Positions 55,201 to 63,751 of a stretch of 64,000 nucleotides of DNA are shown piece by piece. The notes beneath the pieces are model-generated. The model was given only the letters and a program-made list of their open reading frames with translations. It had not been told where the DNA came from and ran no database searches. The stretch comes from Bedellia somnulentella. Taxonomy: Eukaryota; Arthropoda; Insecta; Lepidoptera; Bedelliidae. Positions within the stretch are counted from its first letter, which is position 1, and each line of letters begins with the position of its first letter. The position numbers were made by a program, and so were the translations under genes. The stretch spans positions 11,176,401-11,240,400 of the forward strand of contig OY755175.1 of NCBI GenBank assembly GCA_963576735.1. The letters are read 5' to 3'.

Positions 55201-56003
55201 TCACTTTCAGAACCAGTCTCTATTATAGGAAGAGTGGATATTTTTTCCTCAACCTTCTCGCTAAATGTTTGCCAATCAGCATTACTTAAGTTATACTTTA
55301 GCCTAGGATGACGTTTTTGAGAAGGTTTAATAAAATTTGAAGGAAAATTAATTTGGATTGGGAAATGATCACTACCATACGTCAAAGGTAGCGTTAACCA
55401 TTCCAATGACGCAGCTAATTTAGGGGACGAAATTGAAAGATCGGGAACACTTTTTCCTTCGCCAATTTTCGTACGGCGCGTTGCTGATCCATTATTCAAA
55501 ATGCATATATTAAGTGAATCACAAATTCTTAAAATATCGGAAGCACAAGGAGTTGGACTACTTGCTAGATTGCTTCCCCATGCAGCATGTTGGCAATTAA
55601 AATCACCTAAAATTAAAAAAGGTTTTGGTATTGAAGATAAAATTGATTCTATTTCATTAAATATAATAGAAGTTGGACGGGGAATATATATTGACACGAA
55701 ACAAATTTTGTTCACTTGTACAGCAATAATAGAAAATTCACTACTATGATTTGAAATTGGAATGTGAATAAATGGCACCTGGTGTTTAACAAGAATGGCA
55801 ACACCACAATGACCATTATATTTGTTTTCAGATATACAGGCATAACCTGAAATTTTAAATAGACTATCTGGTTTTAACCATGTTTCTTGCAAAGCAAAAA
55901 TAAATGGTTTATACTTATTAATAATATATATAATGTCAGATTTTTTAGAACTTGCGCTGCGGCAGTTCCACTGTATCACGTTCGGAGGAAGATGTGGATC
56001 CAT
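52263..56003 (-). CDS. LINE ORF2: APE endonuclease - reverse transcriptase - RNase H
   Basis: 1246 residues. The endonuclease spans about residues 1-230 (IQWNCRS, QETWL near 40, GDFNCQHAAWGS, SDHFPI near 215). RT shows STPGVDDIPYSFF, SQYGFRRGKST, LPQGSVLSPMLYN and the catalytic YADD near 664. RNase H shows YTDASK near 961, GECMA, FSDSLSAL and GNEKADFIAKDA, giving the catalytic acids. A C-terminal CSCRLDVGNLNHIFFSC motif follows. ORF2 begins 59 nt inside ORF1 in another frame, so translation probably needs re-initiation or internal start. The protein nicks the target and reverse-transcribes its own RNA in the nucleus. Confidence 0.92.
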   Translation of the reverse strand: MDPHLPPNVIQWNCRSASSKKSDIIYIINKYKPFIFALQETWLKPDSLFKISGYACISENKYNGHCGVAILVKHQVPFIHIPISNHSSEFSIIAVQVNKICFVSIYIPRPTSIIFNEIESILSSIPKPFLILGDFNCQHAAWGSNLASSPTPCASDILRICDSLNICILNNGSATRRTKIGEGKSVPDLSISSPKLAASLEWLTLPLTYGSDHFPIQINFPSNFIKPSQKRHPRLKYNLSNADWQTFSEKVEEKISTLPIIETGSESECSKAITEVLLNVANSCFPIKIVSDDKIPSPPWWDRECTESVNKRKTAEIHYLLDSTDENFDALSLQMNETRKLLKQKKFHGWRSFCSSISPNARPSFVWQNIRRFRGAFKNKQSNTIQLSKAEDLLDKLAPAFVPSDHTYLSFDPSVYYDRNDLNSPFSIDEMNCVLVNLKDSTPGVDDIPYSFFVHLKEYSILYFLNLINTIAFSGNIPEQWRTQEIVPIPKDTQNALSASSFRPVALSSVLLKISENLIKNRLEWFVENHKLLSESQYGFRRGKSTIDAISLLITDIRIAFSNDQSVLASFLDVTSAYDNVDINILKQKLRDMKVPLMLVNFIVNILCQRRIFITTGEDNSKITRTVWRGLPQGSVLSPMLYNLYTSDLENSVQTNNSIYIIQYADDLLIYTINKSPTDASLDMSVALENLSVWLSNNGLQLSPSKSEVVLFSRMRVIPPISVEYNHVQIPIKDKVKFLGVILDSKLTGIPYCDFIVTKAERILNMLRCLSGVWWGAHPFSMKILYDAFIRSLLDYGSFLLEPGSKPAFKRLDLIQYKALRLICGAMKSSPINALQLECCESPLHLRRQYLSDRFLIRISQFSEHPLLHKLHSLTELTTTSKYWKFKNVPCLVKSFHKISEISAPIYSSPILPIFSIPFEALFVVPDIKLDMGISRDQNTSNIEFISILENEFKNWHHIYTDASKIVEPSSIVGVGTYHHQFNIVQKIKLPCESSSFTGECMAIFKALEYILVMGLLKTTIFSDSLSALQSLLTYPLSANHCYELIILIRNKLLICYNKGLKVRFAWVPGHCGIRGNEKADFIAKDAVSEGDVCHFKNYFHDVLGMAKSSLQRSWSLGWSETSKVKGCFYARIQPEIPSKPWFRTGSFNKIITSIIIRMRLGHVTTPAHLYKLGIVNSNLCSCRLDVGNLNHIFFSCPLYDRSLFLSNLLSYGVNFPTCIETLLCTLNLNIYLIISLFILDNRIKL

Positions 56004-57525
56004 TAATGGTCGGATTTAATAAAAGAATTAATTCTTGTAAAATAGAAGCAGCGTTGGACGGTGAAAAGTGTGTATTCTGTGTCAGAAGTGTTTTTATAAG
56101 AGTTATAATTATCTCAATAGTTGTTTTATCTGTTTTATTATGTGAAACTTTTTCATTTTGTGTATTAAATCCACAACCATTGGATAAAACTGGTATTTGG
56201 TTTTCTTTTAGTATAGCTTCATGAGCAGCCTTATCATACCCACTATATGATTTAGGGGGAGTGCGAGGTTTCAAAAATACTGTCTTTTTGTATGAAATTG
56301 GTAAAGGAGAATTATTATTTAATGATTGATGTGATGTATGATGTGAATCATGACCTAAATTATATATTTTACTTGCAGGTGCAGCAGAGAGAACATCAGC
56401 ATAAGATTTGTTTACTTGCGGATGTAGTTTCTGTGCTTCAGCATAGGAAATGCAACTATTTGCCATAGAAACTTTAATTGCTTTTTGTCGCTCAAATTCT
56501 GGACACTTTCTGTTGGTGGCAAAATGAGAGCCTTTACATATGAAGCACTTTGCTTCATCTTCATCTACCTCACAAGTATAACCTAAATGTTCTCCACCAC
56601 ATTTAAAACAATGAGGTTTTGATCTACATTGCATTCTAACGTGACCATACCGACAACAGTTGTAGCATTGAATAGTAGGGTAAATATATAATTCTACTGG
56701 TAATGCATTATAACAGATATAAATGCGTTTAGGTAGTACCTGCCCATCAAACGTCAACACAACAGAACCTGTATTTATAAATTTAGTTTCACCTTCTATT
56801 AAGCTTTTACGCCTAATTCTTCTTAGTTTTATAATTTTACCACAACCTATTGGGACTTTTATACTTTCTAGAATTTCATCATCAGACCACTCCTGTGGTA
56901 TGCCTCTAACAATTCCTAGACGAGTAACATGGAAAGTGGGAATGTATGCTTTATATAATGATGATTTAATTACCTCGCTTGTAATGAAAGAATTGGCACC
57001 ATCACCAGACTCAAATGCAACAGATATTTTATTGCGACCTATTCTTTTTAAACTTCCATTTATGATACTTTTAATATTTTGTGCTCTTAAAAATTTTCCA
57101 AATGTCATTGGATGAAGAAATGTATTTTGATCTGGACTACCTTCCCTTTGAACATGCACAATAAAAGGGCCCACATCATCCTTGTCATATGTATTTCGAC
57201 CTAACCTTGGCTTAGTTACTGTTGATTGAATTGAATCAGTGGGAGCTATTAATTTAGTGTCATTAATTGGGGTAGGATCTGTTTCAGAAATGCATTTGCA
57301 ATCAGATTCTTTAATGTTGGCTGAGTTTTTACTTCGCCTTTTTTTATTACAATGACGACATACACGGCTACCATGGGCTCGTTTACGAGATCTATTTAAA
57401 TTTATTGAATTTATGGACCCTTCTGTGTCCATACCAGATTCATCATTATTTGTGTTTGTAATAATGACATTATAAGCCACATCCTGAGAGCAGGACGTTC
57501 CCCCAGGATCTTCTGGGGGTTCCAT
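55945..57525 (-). CDS. LINE ORF1: Gag-like nucleic-acid-binding protein with CCHC knuckles
   Basis: 526 residues. The N-terminal part holds a basic cluster (RSRKRAHGSR...NKKRRSK) that could be a nuclear signal. The middle has an RRM-like region (FIVHVQREG...GIVRGIPQEWSDDEI). Three zinc knuckles follow at about residues 288-345: CYNCCRYGHVRMQC, CFKCGGEHLGYTC, CFICKGSHFATNRKC. The C-terminus is low-complexity and overlaps ORF2 by 59 nt. Its role is to package element RNA. Confidence 0.9.
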   Translation of the reverse strand: MEPPEDPGGTSCSQDVAYNVIITNTNNDESGMDTEGSINSINLNRSRKRAHGSRVCRHCNKKRRSKNSANIKESDCKCISETDPTPINDTKLIAPTDSIQSTVTKPRLGRNTYDKDDVGPFIVHVQREGSPDQNTFLHPMTFGKFLRAQNIKSIINGSLKRIGRNKISVAFESGDGANSFITSEVIKSSLYKAYIPTFHVTRLGIVRGIPQEWSDDEILESIKVPIGCGKIIKLRRIRRKSLIEGETKFINTGSVVLTFDGQVLPKRIYICYNALPVELYIYPTIQCYNCCRYGHVRMQCRSKPHCFKCGGEHLGYTCEVDEDEAKCFICKGSHFATNRKCPEFERQKAIKVSMANSCISYAEAQKLHPQVNKSYADVLSAAPASKIYNLGHDSHHTSHQSLNNNSPLPISYKKTVFLKPRTPPKSYSGYDKAAHEAILKENQIPVLSNGCGFNTQNEKVSHNKTDKTTIEIIITLIKTLLTQNTHFSPSNAASILQELILLLNPTINGSTSSSERDTVELPQRKF

Positions 57526-57747
57526 ATCAAAAATGTATTAAAAACTTACCAACTATTCAGCTACACTACTATAAATATGTAATACACAAATATTTACAAA
57601 AATTAACAAATCTTATCTGTTAAAAGTTACTGAAACTAATATTTAAAATTAAATTAAATAAATTGGAAAAAAGTTGCTCCCGCTTCTTTTGAAGTTTCCC
57701 GCCTTTTCAATTGCATTTTAATGTTTTTCATTTTCATTGAATGAAAT

Positions 57748-59289
57748 CTTTGAGTAGTGAATTATATGGAGATCACATAATGTTCTATATAAACTTTTCT
57801 GTCAAAATTGTGTTTGACGAAATGATTAGCTATTGTTGTCTCTGTCTGATGATAGTATTTTTGTGGGTGTTATTAATACCAACACCATTTTAATGATGCT
57901 GGCCACAAGAATCTTATACATAACTATATATAGAATTCGTGGATGAATCCGCCATTTTAGTTTCAAAGTCTTTTGTTGTCTATGGTTTGATTTGTTTGTA
58001 AACATTGAAATTTTGTAGAAAAATAACAATTAATTGTGAAATAAACAGTGGTATAGTGCTGCAATTCTGTTAAAAATGGTGAAGTGTTATATTCTGGCCT
58101 GTGGAGCATACTTAAGCAGGAATCGTCCTAATTTAACAATTCACCGGTAAGAAATGGGAAAACTAATAAATCGACTATTATTATTGTGATTTTATTCTTT
58201 ATAGCATCATATAGCAGACTCATATAGCATTTATAGCTAATCCTACTTTAATGGTATGCTGAATTTTACACAGTGAAGTGTATTTACAGAGTTTTCAATA
58301 CAATTTGATATAGATTTATTGAATTTAAGTTTAAGGTTATGTTCAAGATAGGGATGTTTTTTTTTTTTTTTTACTATCGTCGATGTTTTATATCGATGTT
58401 ATATGAAAAAAACCTTCTTATTTCAGACTCCCCAAAAATTAATCCAAAAGACGAAAATGGCTAGAAGCAATCGGAAAGGAAAATATTAGACCAAACATAA
58501 ACATAATAAATATATGTTCACTTCATTTTGCTTAGCAATTCAGTAGCAGATGCTTTAAAATTTATTTTTCTTTTATTTTGCCAGTTATGCTAGATATTTT
58601 TGTTAAATGGAACATGATTTTAGACAGTGAGGTTTATTTAATAAAGTTAAATAATATTTTCTAGCTGAAAGGTTTTAGTATCGTTTGTTTTTTTTTTAAA
58701 TTATTTTTGTTACCTGTTACATAAGTAGTTTTAGGTTTGCTTTTAAATATTTTTTAAGTATTTTTATATGTCCAGAAGTGAGAATAAAGTGTTAATTTTT
58801 AATTTTTAAGAGTTAATTATTAATATTTCTATACTAATAATTAATAATGAAAATAGAATAAAAAACAGTAAACCCACTATTTACAAAGCAAGCGCTCGTT
58901 TTTTTTAATTAGTTACTGGCCTCATAGTCTCATGTACGGATTGCATGATTTAGGCTGTATCAGATTTAACATGAGAAAGACACCTTTTCTTTATAAAAAA
59001 ATACGTGTACTAGCCATAGCTACTATGTTTCAGCAATTACTTTAAGTTTTTTGAAGCACGAATCGTAATCACCATTTTTATGTTAATGGACCACCCAATG
59101 CAGAAATCTAAATATCTATTATTTTTTTCTAGATCCTAGGGTTAGCACGACCAAATTCTTCAGTACCAGCTATAATATTATCGATAAAAAGTATCGATTA
59201 CTGGCCAACACTAGTCGGCCATTTTGGTTTCAAAAATAGGCAGGATTTTATGTACTTTATGTTAACTCCATATACTTCACTACTCAAAG
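57748..59289 (+). mobile_element. P-element-like THAP transposon ('element E'), deletion derivative
   Basis: 1542 bp with inverted ends CTTTGAGTAGTGAA(T/G)TA (about 23 bp) and an exact 8-bp duplication AATGAAAT (57740-57747, 59290-59297). The first bases CTTTGA are shared with element D. It holds only a THAP-domain gene remnant; the catalytic part is missing. The I-type LINE inserted a few dozen bases to its left. Confidence 0.8.
58076..58535 (+). pseudogene. THAP-domain remnant in element E
   Basis: Exon 1, 58076-58146 (71 nt), encodes MVKCYILACGAYLSRNRPN with C-x4-C; exon 2 starts at 58427 in phase (RLPKN, then a TAA at 58440), continues SKRRKWLEAIGKENIRPN with the invariant W and ICSLHFA with the C-x2-H half, then stops at 58533-58535. 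The C2CH zinc set is complete in outline. The nonsense codon and lack of any downstream domain make it dead. Confidence 0.75.
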
Positions 59290-59297
59290 AATGAAAT

Positions 59298-59616
59298 TCA
59301 CTGGAATCTGGAATGAAGTTTTTCTTTTTTTCTAGTGGCTTTTATAACGTCGCAGTGATGCCACGATAATTTCGCCAATGTCAAATGAGGTGAGCAAGAA
59401 AACAGTGTGAAGAAATAAATATGACCGGAGAAAACATTGTGCTAGAGATATTATGTTCAATAATACACAATACAATACAACTGTACCGAAGTACTAACAG
59501 TAGCTGAAAACAAACGAAACAGAAGGACATAACAAAACATTTAAGGAAAGGGGGCAACACAAGACAAGACAAAACAATATATCAAATAATACTTATTGAT
59601 ATATTGGCTTAGAAAA
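59298..59616. other. Spacer with a short motif shared with the 22.7-kb and 25.9-kb regions
   Basis: GATAATTTCGCCAATGTCAA near 59366 recurs near 22740 and, inverted, near 25945. No frame of interest. Confidence 0.35.
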
Positions 59617-60333
59617 AAATTTAATGTTAGATTATGTGACCGAGTGAGAAATAGTGTTATTCGTGAAAAGCGTGGTGTGAAAAATTATATTGTAAGAAAG
59701 ATAGAAAAAGGAATATTACTAATAATAATAAATAAAGGAAAGAAAAATTTCGACACAGGCGGGAATCGAACCCGCGACCTCGGGTATACGCCCCCGTCGC
59801 TCTTGCCAATTGAGCTACCGTGTCAATGGCTGCCAGCGCGAAATTCTTCTATCCTTTATTTCTTTTACAAGTTTTAGTAGTGTTTGCGTTTCCTACCTCT
59901 GAATTTTTTACTAATTCGGAAGGCCACTTGTCTATCTTTTCAGATAGAATGCAAATGTTGAGAACGCCTACCTATCACATAATTTGAATGTTTTTGTTCA
60001 TGAAAACCTCATGTGGGGATTATTACTAATAAATAAAGGATAAATAAAGGAAAGAAAAATTTCGACACAGACGGGAATCAAACCCGCGACCTCGGGTATA
60101 CGCCCCCGTCGCTCGGCCAATTGAGCTACCGTGCTAGTGCGAAATTCTTCTACCCTTTGTTTCTTTTTACACGTAGTGTTTGCCTTACCTACCTCCGATT
60201 TTTTTTACAAATTCGGAAGGCCACTTGTCTACTTTTTCAGATAGAATGTAATGTGTAGAATGCAAATGCTGAGAACGCTTAACTATCACACAATTTGAAT
60301 GTTTTTGTTCATGAAAACCTCATGTGGGGATTA

Positions 60334-61029
60334 TCAATACATAGTATAAAACAAAGTCGCTTTCGCTGTATGTCCGTATGTATGCTTAGATCTTTAAAAC
60401 TACGCAACGGATTTTGATGCGGTTTTTTGTAATAGATAGAGTGATTCTTAAGGAAGGTTTGTATGTATAATAAATGCATAATATAGTAGAGAAACACTGA
60501 TAAATTTAAAGGTTTCTAATGTGATGTCGTAAATAAGCACGTTTTTTTGCGCTTATATTGCAAACGCTGGCTGAACCCTACGAGATAAACCAAAATAATG
60601 TACTACAGTAATGTTTACCTTAAAAAGTTCAACAAAAAAGTCCGCGATGGTATATGTCTATCTCTTAGGGATAACCCAGCATAACCATTTTTATTCTTTA
60701 CTAAAAAATGGTTATTTACGAAGTGATTTTAAACAATAAAGCATTAATCCTTATCCAATGAAGTACCTTAAATAAATTGTGCATTTATTATAGATCAATA
60801 TGCTTTTTACAGCATGTAATTTAAGTGAATATTACCGAAGATATTACAAATTTAAAATGCAGGGTCGTAGTTGTTTGCGCCGGGCGGCGCGGCGCGTGCC
60901 TATAAATAGTCTAAGCAAAACATGTTTGTATTGGCTAATGACAAAAAAGCTGTGAACGTTGTGTATAAGGACATTCTGTAGTAGGTATATTTTGCATTGC
61001 ACCCGTGCGAAGCCGGGGCGGGTCGCTAG
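60334..61029 (+). mobile_element. Non-autonomous Helitron, exact boundaries
   Basis: 696 bp from TCAATACATAGTATAAA to a GC-rich hairpin region (CACCCGTGCGAAGCCGGGG) and CGCTAG. Flanks join as GTGGGGATTA|TTACTAATAA, which is exactly the uninterrupted text of the neighbouring repeat unit near 60020. Insertion is thus between A and T without duplication, as Helitrons do. No coding; a GC-rich GCGCCGGGCGGCGCGG patch at ~60879. Confidence 0.9.
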
Positions 61030-61145
61030 TTACTAATAAATAAAGGAAAGAAAAATTTCCACACAGGCGGGAATCGAACCCGCGACCTCGGGTATACGCC
61101 CCCGTCGCTCTTATATTATAGAAGAATTTCGCACTGGCAGCCATT

Positions 61146-61217
61146 GACACTGTAGCTCAATTGGCAGAGCGACGAGGGCGTATACCCGAGGTCGCGGGTT
61201 CGATTCCCGCCTGTGTG
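61146..61217 (+). tRNA. tRNA-like sequence in a repeat (probably not a functional tRNA gene)
   Basis: A box TGTAGCTCAATTGGCAGAG, B box GGTTCGATTCC, a perfect T arm (GCGGG TTCGATT CCCGC) and, in sister copies, a 7-bp acceptor stem. The anticodon arm has only a 4-bp stem (CGGG/CCCG) with an 8-nt loop, so a normal anticodon cannot be assigned. Best seen as the pol III promoter of the repeat. Confidence 0.3.
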
Positions 61218-61486
61218 GAAATTTTTCTTTCCTTTATTTATTAGTAATAATCCCCACATGAGGTTTTCATGAACAAAAACATTCAAATTAGAAAAAGGAA
61301 TGTTGAGATGGTTTGGGCACATAGAGAGGATGGATGATAGAAAATTGGTAAAAGGGATCTATAGAGCTAGTGTGGATGATAATGTAAGTAGAGGACGACC
61401 ACGGAGAACACACTTGGACCAAATTGAAAGTGTGCTCAAAAAGGCAGGCTTCCGTAGTATGAAGAATAAAAGAGCATCTATTAAAA

Positions 61487-62054
61487 GATTGATGGATGTA
61501 AACGAAGCTAGAGAAGTTTGTCAGGATCGTACGACGTGGTGATCGATAGTCTCTGCCTATCCCGATGGGAACTAATGGCGTGACTATATTTATACATACA
61601 TACATACATATACTCACGGCTATAAATCCCTTAACGGGGTAGCCAGAGCTTTGGAATGAGAAATTCCTCAGCCACTTTTGGAAGTTGAGTGGGGAAAAGA
61701 TGGTAAAAATAAAGGTTTTTGGTGATGGGTCTCCAACCGCTTCGCCCAAAAATCCAATAAAAAGCCCAAAGATTGATGGATGTAAACGAAGCTAGAGAAG
61801 TTTGTCAGGATCGTACGACGTGGTGATCGATAGTCTCTGCCTATCCCGATGGGAACTAATGGCGTGACTATATTTATACATACATACATACATATACTCA
61901 CGGCTATAAATCCCTTAACGGGGTAGCCAGAGCTTTGGAATGAGAAATTCCTCAGCCACTTTTGGAAGTTGAGTGGGGAAAAGATGGTAAAAATAAAGGT
62001 TTTTGGTGATGGGTCTCCAACCGCTTCGCCCAAAAATCCAATAAAAAGCCCCAA
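61487..62054 (+). repeat. Perfect 284-bp tandem duplication
   Basis: 61487-61770 and 61771-62054 appear identical by eye: the end of the RTE ORF (GATTGATGGATGTAAACG...), its ATAC tail and most of the adjoining SINE-R. Identity indicates a very recent event, or an assembly artefact. Confidence 0.85.
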
Positions 62055-62140
62055 TACCCTTAGTCGCCTCTTACGATCACCCACGGGTAGAAATGGGGTA
62101 GTGTTATTCTAAGCCGGCACTACACGGACTGAGTATGTTT
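61605..62140 (-). repeat. SINE-R copy (complete at 61889-62140, partial first copy in the duplication)
   Basis: Signature blocks TTTATAGCCGTGAG, CAACTTCCAAAAGTGG, GAGACCCATCACC and GCCGGCTTAGAATA. It shares its ATAC/ATGT tail with the RTE LINE in tail-to-tail orientation. Confidence 0.7.
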
Positions 62141-62429
62141 ATGTATGTATGGATCAGTTATATGACGATTGCTGTACTACTTTATCAGACACATGCTAGC
62201 TTGAGGTCTCTACTCATCCTTGAAGTTTTAAAATTAGCCTTTTTGGGGTTCCTAACATAAAGTATAAAACAATGTAAAAAATAAGTTTAAATGGTTTTTA
62301 TTAATTTCAGGGGTTCCACAATAGTAAGTTTGAAAATAAGTTTTCAATGGCTACTTCAAAAACGGAACAGATTATTTTTGCCTAAAATCAGTAATTTCCG
62401 CACGAGATTAATTTAATCTGTTCAGAATA

Positions 62430-63010
62430 GCGTTCATGACACTGTGAGAAGCCTCCGTCACAATTTTCACACATCTTTGTACTGACTGTGTGCGGCAGTC
62501 TACAATATGAAGGCTGTGTTCTTTACCCTTAATTCTAAGGTCATTGTTGGAGATGTTTCACAAAAATAGTGGAGCTTTAATCTCACACTCTTGTCTAAAC
62601 ATTATATCAAAGTAATCTTGCGCACACAAGTTAAGCTTTGATGTTCTAAATACCTTGTGAGCAAATGCTCTCTTCTGCTCCTCTGGCTTTTAATATTTTG
62701 CGAGATACTGGCTCTCGGATGTGATCTCCATCGTCGAATTACATGACAGTAAGCAAATTTTCTGGATGCACAAAAATTGCGTTTCTATAAATAACAAAAT
62801 TTTTAATAGATTTCTAACTATCAGGAAAGAATCGAGAAACATCATTTGGAAATATGCTTAATGAGTTTTACTTTATGAGAAAGGGAACAGTAGTGTATAC
62901 TTGGATTATATAGTACCTGCAAATTATTGGACGGCAGAATGGCAGTGATTGGCAGTAGTGACCCATCTTGAATGCGACATTTTCCTAGGCTGGTGGCTCG
63001 CTAGCTCAAG
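62430..63010 (-). pseudogene. Decayed coding remnant, probably of a transposon-related protein
   Basis: Minus-strand text near 62990-62940 reads MSHSRWVTTANHC, and 62740-62660 reads DHIREPVSRKILKARGAEES, followed by stretches with scattered stops (KNTAFI near 62530). The SHSRW-TTAN block recalls a conserved segment in insect transposon-related proteins (memory only, not proven). Multiple frames and stops; no intact gene. Confidence 0.35.
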
Positions 63011-63425
63011 AGTACAGAAACCAGCCATCAAAGCATGACACATGTTCTAGAGATATTTTTAATCCGCACTTAGTTTTTTCACAACATTGTCACATAATTC
63101 TAGCAAATTTCCAGCCACTGCATTAAAAGAAGCTAGAGGTTTACTTCCACAACCACTTGGCTATGTCCCAATAGGTCTTGAATATTCTTTTGGTCCAAAC
63201 GTACTACAATACAACAAATGGCATCAATATAGTTGTTCTAGCAGTCCTATATAAGTATCTAAAATGTATCTAAAAAAGAACTCTGGAAATAGTTGAGATA
63301 AATGCGTGCATCACTACTATTGAGTAATAAGAGAGTAAACTTCCAAGTTATATAGATTTTGCTGCCGTTGAAAACTTCCGGGCGATTCATTACAAATTGG
63401 AATAAAGTAAAGAATATCTTATCTG

Positions 63426-63741
63426 TAATTTGAATGTTTTTCTTCATGAAAACCTCATGTGGTGATTAATACTAATAAATAAAGGATAAATAAAGGAAAG
63501 AAAAATTTCGACACAGGCGGGAATCGAACCCGCGACCTCGGGTATACGCCCCCGTCGCTCTGCCAATTGAGCTACCGTGTCAATGGCTGCCAGTGCGAAA
63601 TTCTTCTATCCTCTGTTTCTTTTACACTTTTAAGTAGTGTTTGCGTTCCCTACCAATTGGCAGAGCGACGGGGGCGTATACCCGAGGTCGCGGGTTCGAA
63701 TCCCGCCTGTGTGGAAATTTTTCTTTCCTTTATTTATTAAA
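63426..63741. mobile_element. tRNA-bearing repeat in foldback arrangement
   Basis: Exact 10-bp duplication ATCTTATCTG (63416-63425, 63742-63751). A complete tRNA-like domain on the minus strand (63510-63581) faces a 5'-truncated one on the plus strand (63653-63712). Same family as 59715-61289. Confidence 0.7.
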
Positions 63742-63751
63742 ATCTTATCTG

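Larger units (their letters stand above)
52114..57707 (-). mobile_element. Full-length I-clade-like non-LTR retrotransposon, both ORFs intact
   Basis: 5594 bp on the minus strand, flanked by an exact 12-bp duplication CAATTGCATTTT (52102-52113, 57708-57719; the T end merges with the tail). It has a ~180-bp 5' UTR, ORF1 (57525-55945), ORF2 (56003-52263), a ~130-bp 3' UTR and a tail of about 20 A. ORF1 with three CCHC knuckles plus ORF2 with endonuclease, RT and RNase H is the architecture of the I superclade. No stop or frameshift was found in either ORF, so the copy looks young and possibly competent. Confidence 0.9.
59715..61289. mobile_element. Array of tRNA-bearing repeat units, with a nested Helitron
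   Basis: Two head-to-tail ~300-bp units (59715-60020, 60021 onward), each with a tRNA-like domain on the minus strand (59752-59824, 60064-60134). After the Helitron (60334-61029) comes a truncated minus-strand tRNA-like domain (61060-61110) facing a complete plus-strand one (61146-61217). Units share AATAAATAAAGGAAAG, GACACAGGCGGGAATCG and GAAAACCTCATGTGGGG. The whole block is bounded by a 12-bp duplication, so it behaved as one insertion or grew after insertion. Confidence 0.65.
59617..61600 (+). mobile_element. RTE LINE fragment split by a tRNA-repeat array
   Basis: 59617-59714 encodes NVRLCDRVRNSVIREKRGVK... up to EKG; 61290-61542 resumes at EKGMLRWFGHIERMDD and runs to the 3' end with an ATAC tail near 61590. 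The same segments are contiguous in the copy at 27277. The 12-bp duplication AGAAAAAGGAAT (59703-59714, 61290-61301) marks the insertion. 5'-truncated, otherwise well kept. Confidence 0.8.

Noticed and set aside
52550..55749. Plus-strand frames across the I-type LINE
   Set aside because: Shadows of ORF2 on the opposite strand.
59752..60134. Possible functional tRNA genes
   Set aside because: They occur only inside repeat units, vary between copies, and the anticodon arm is not canonical.
59715..60334. CRISPR-like direct repeats
   Set aside because: Eukaryotic context, ~300-bp units with tRNA-like domains; no short spaced repeats.
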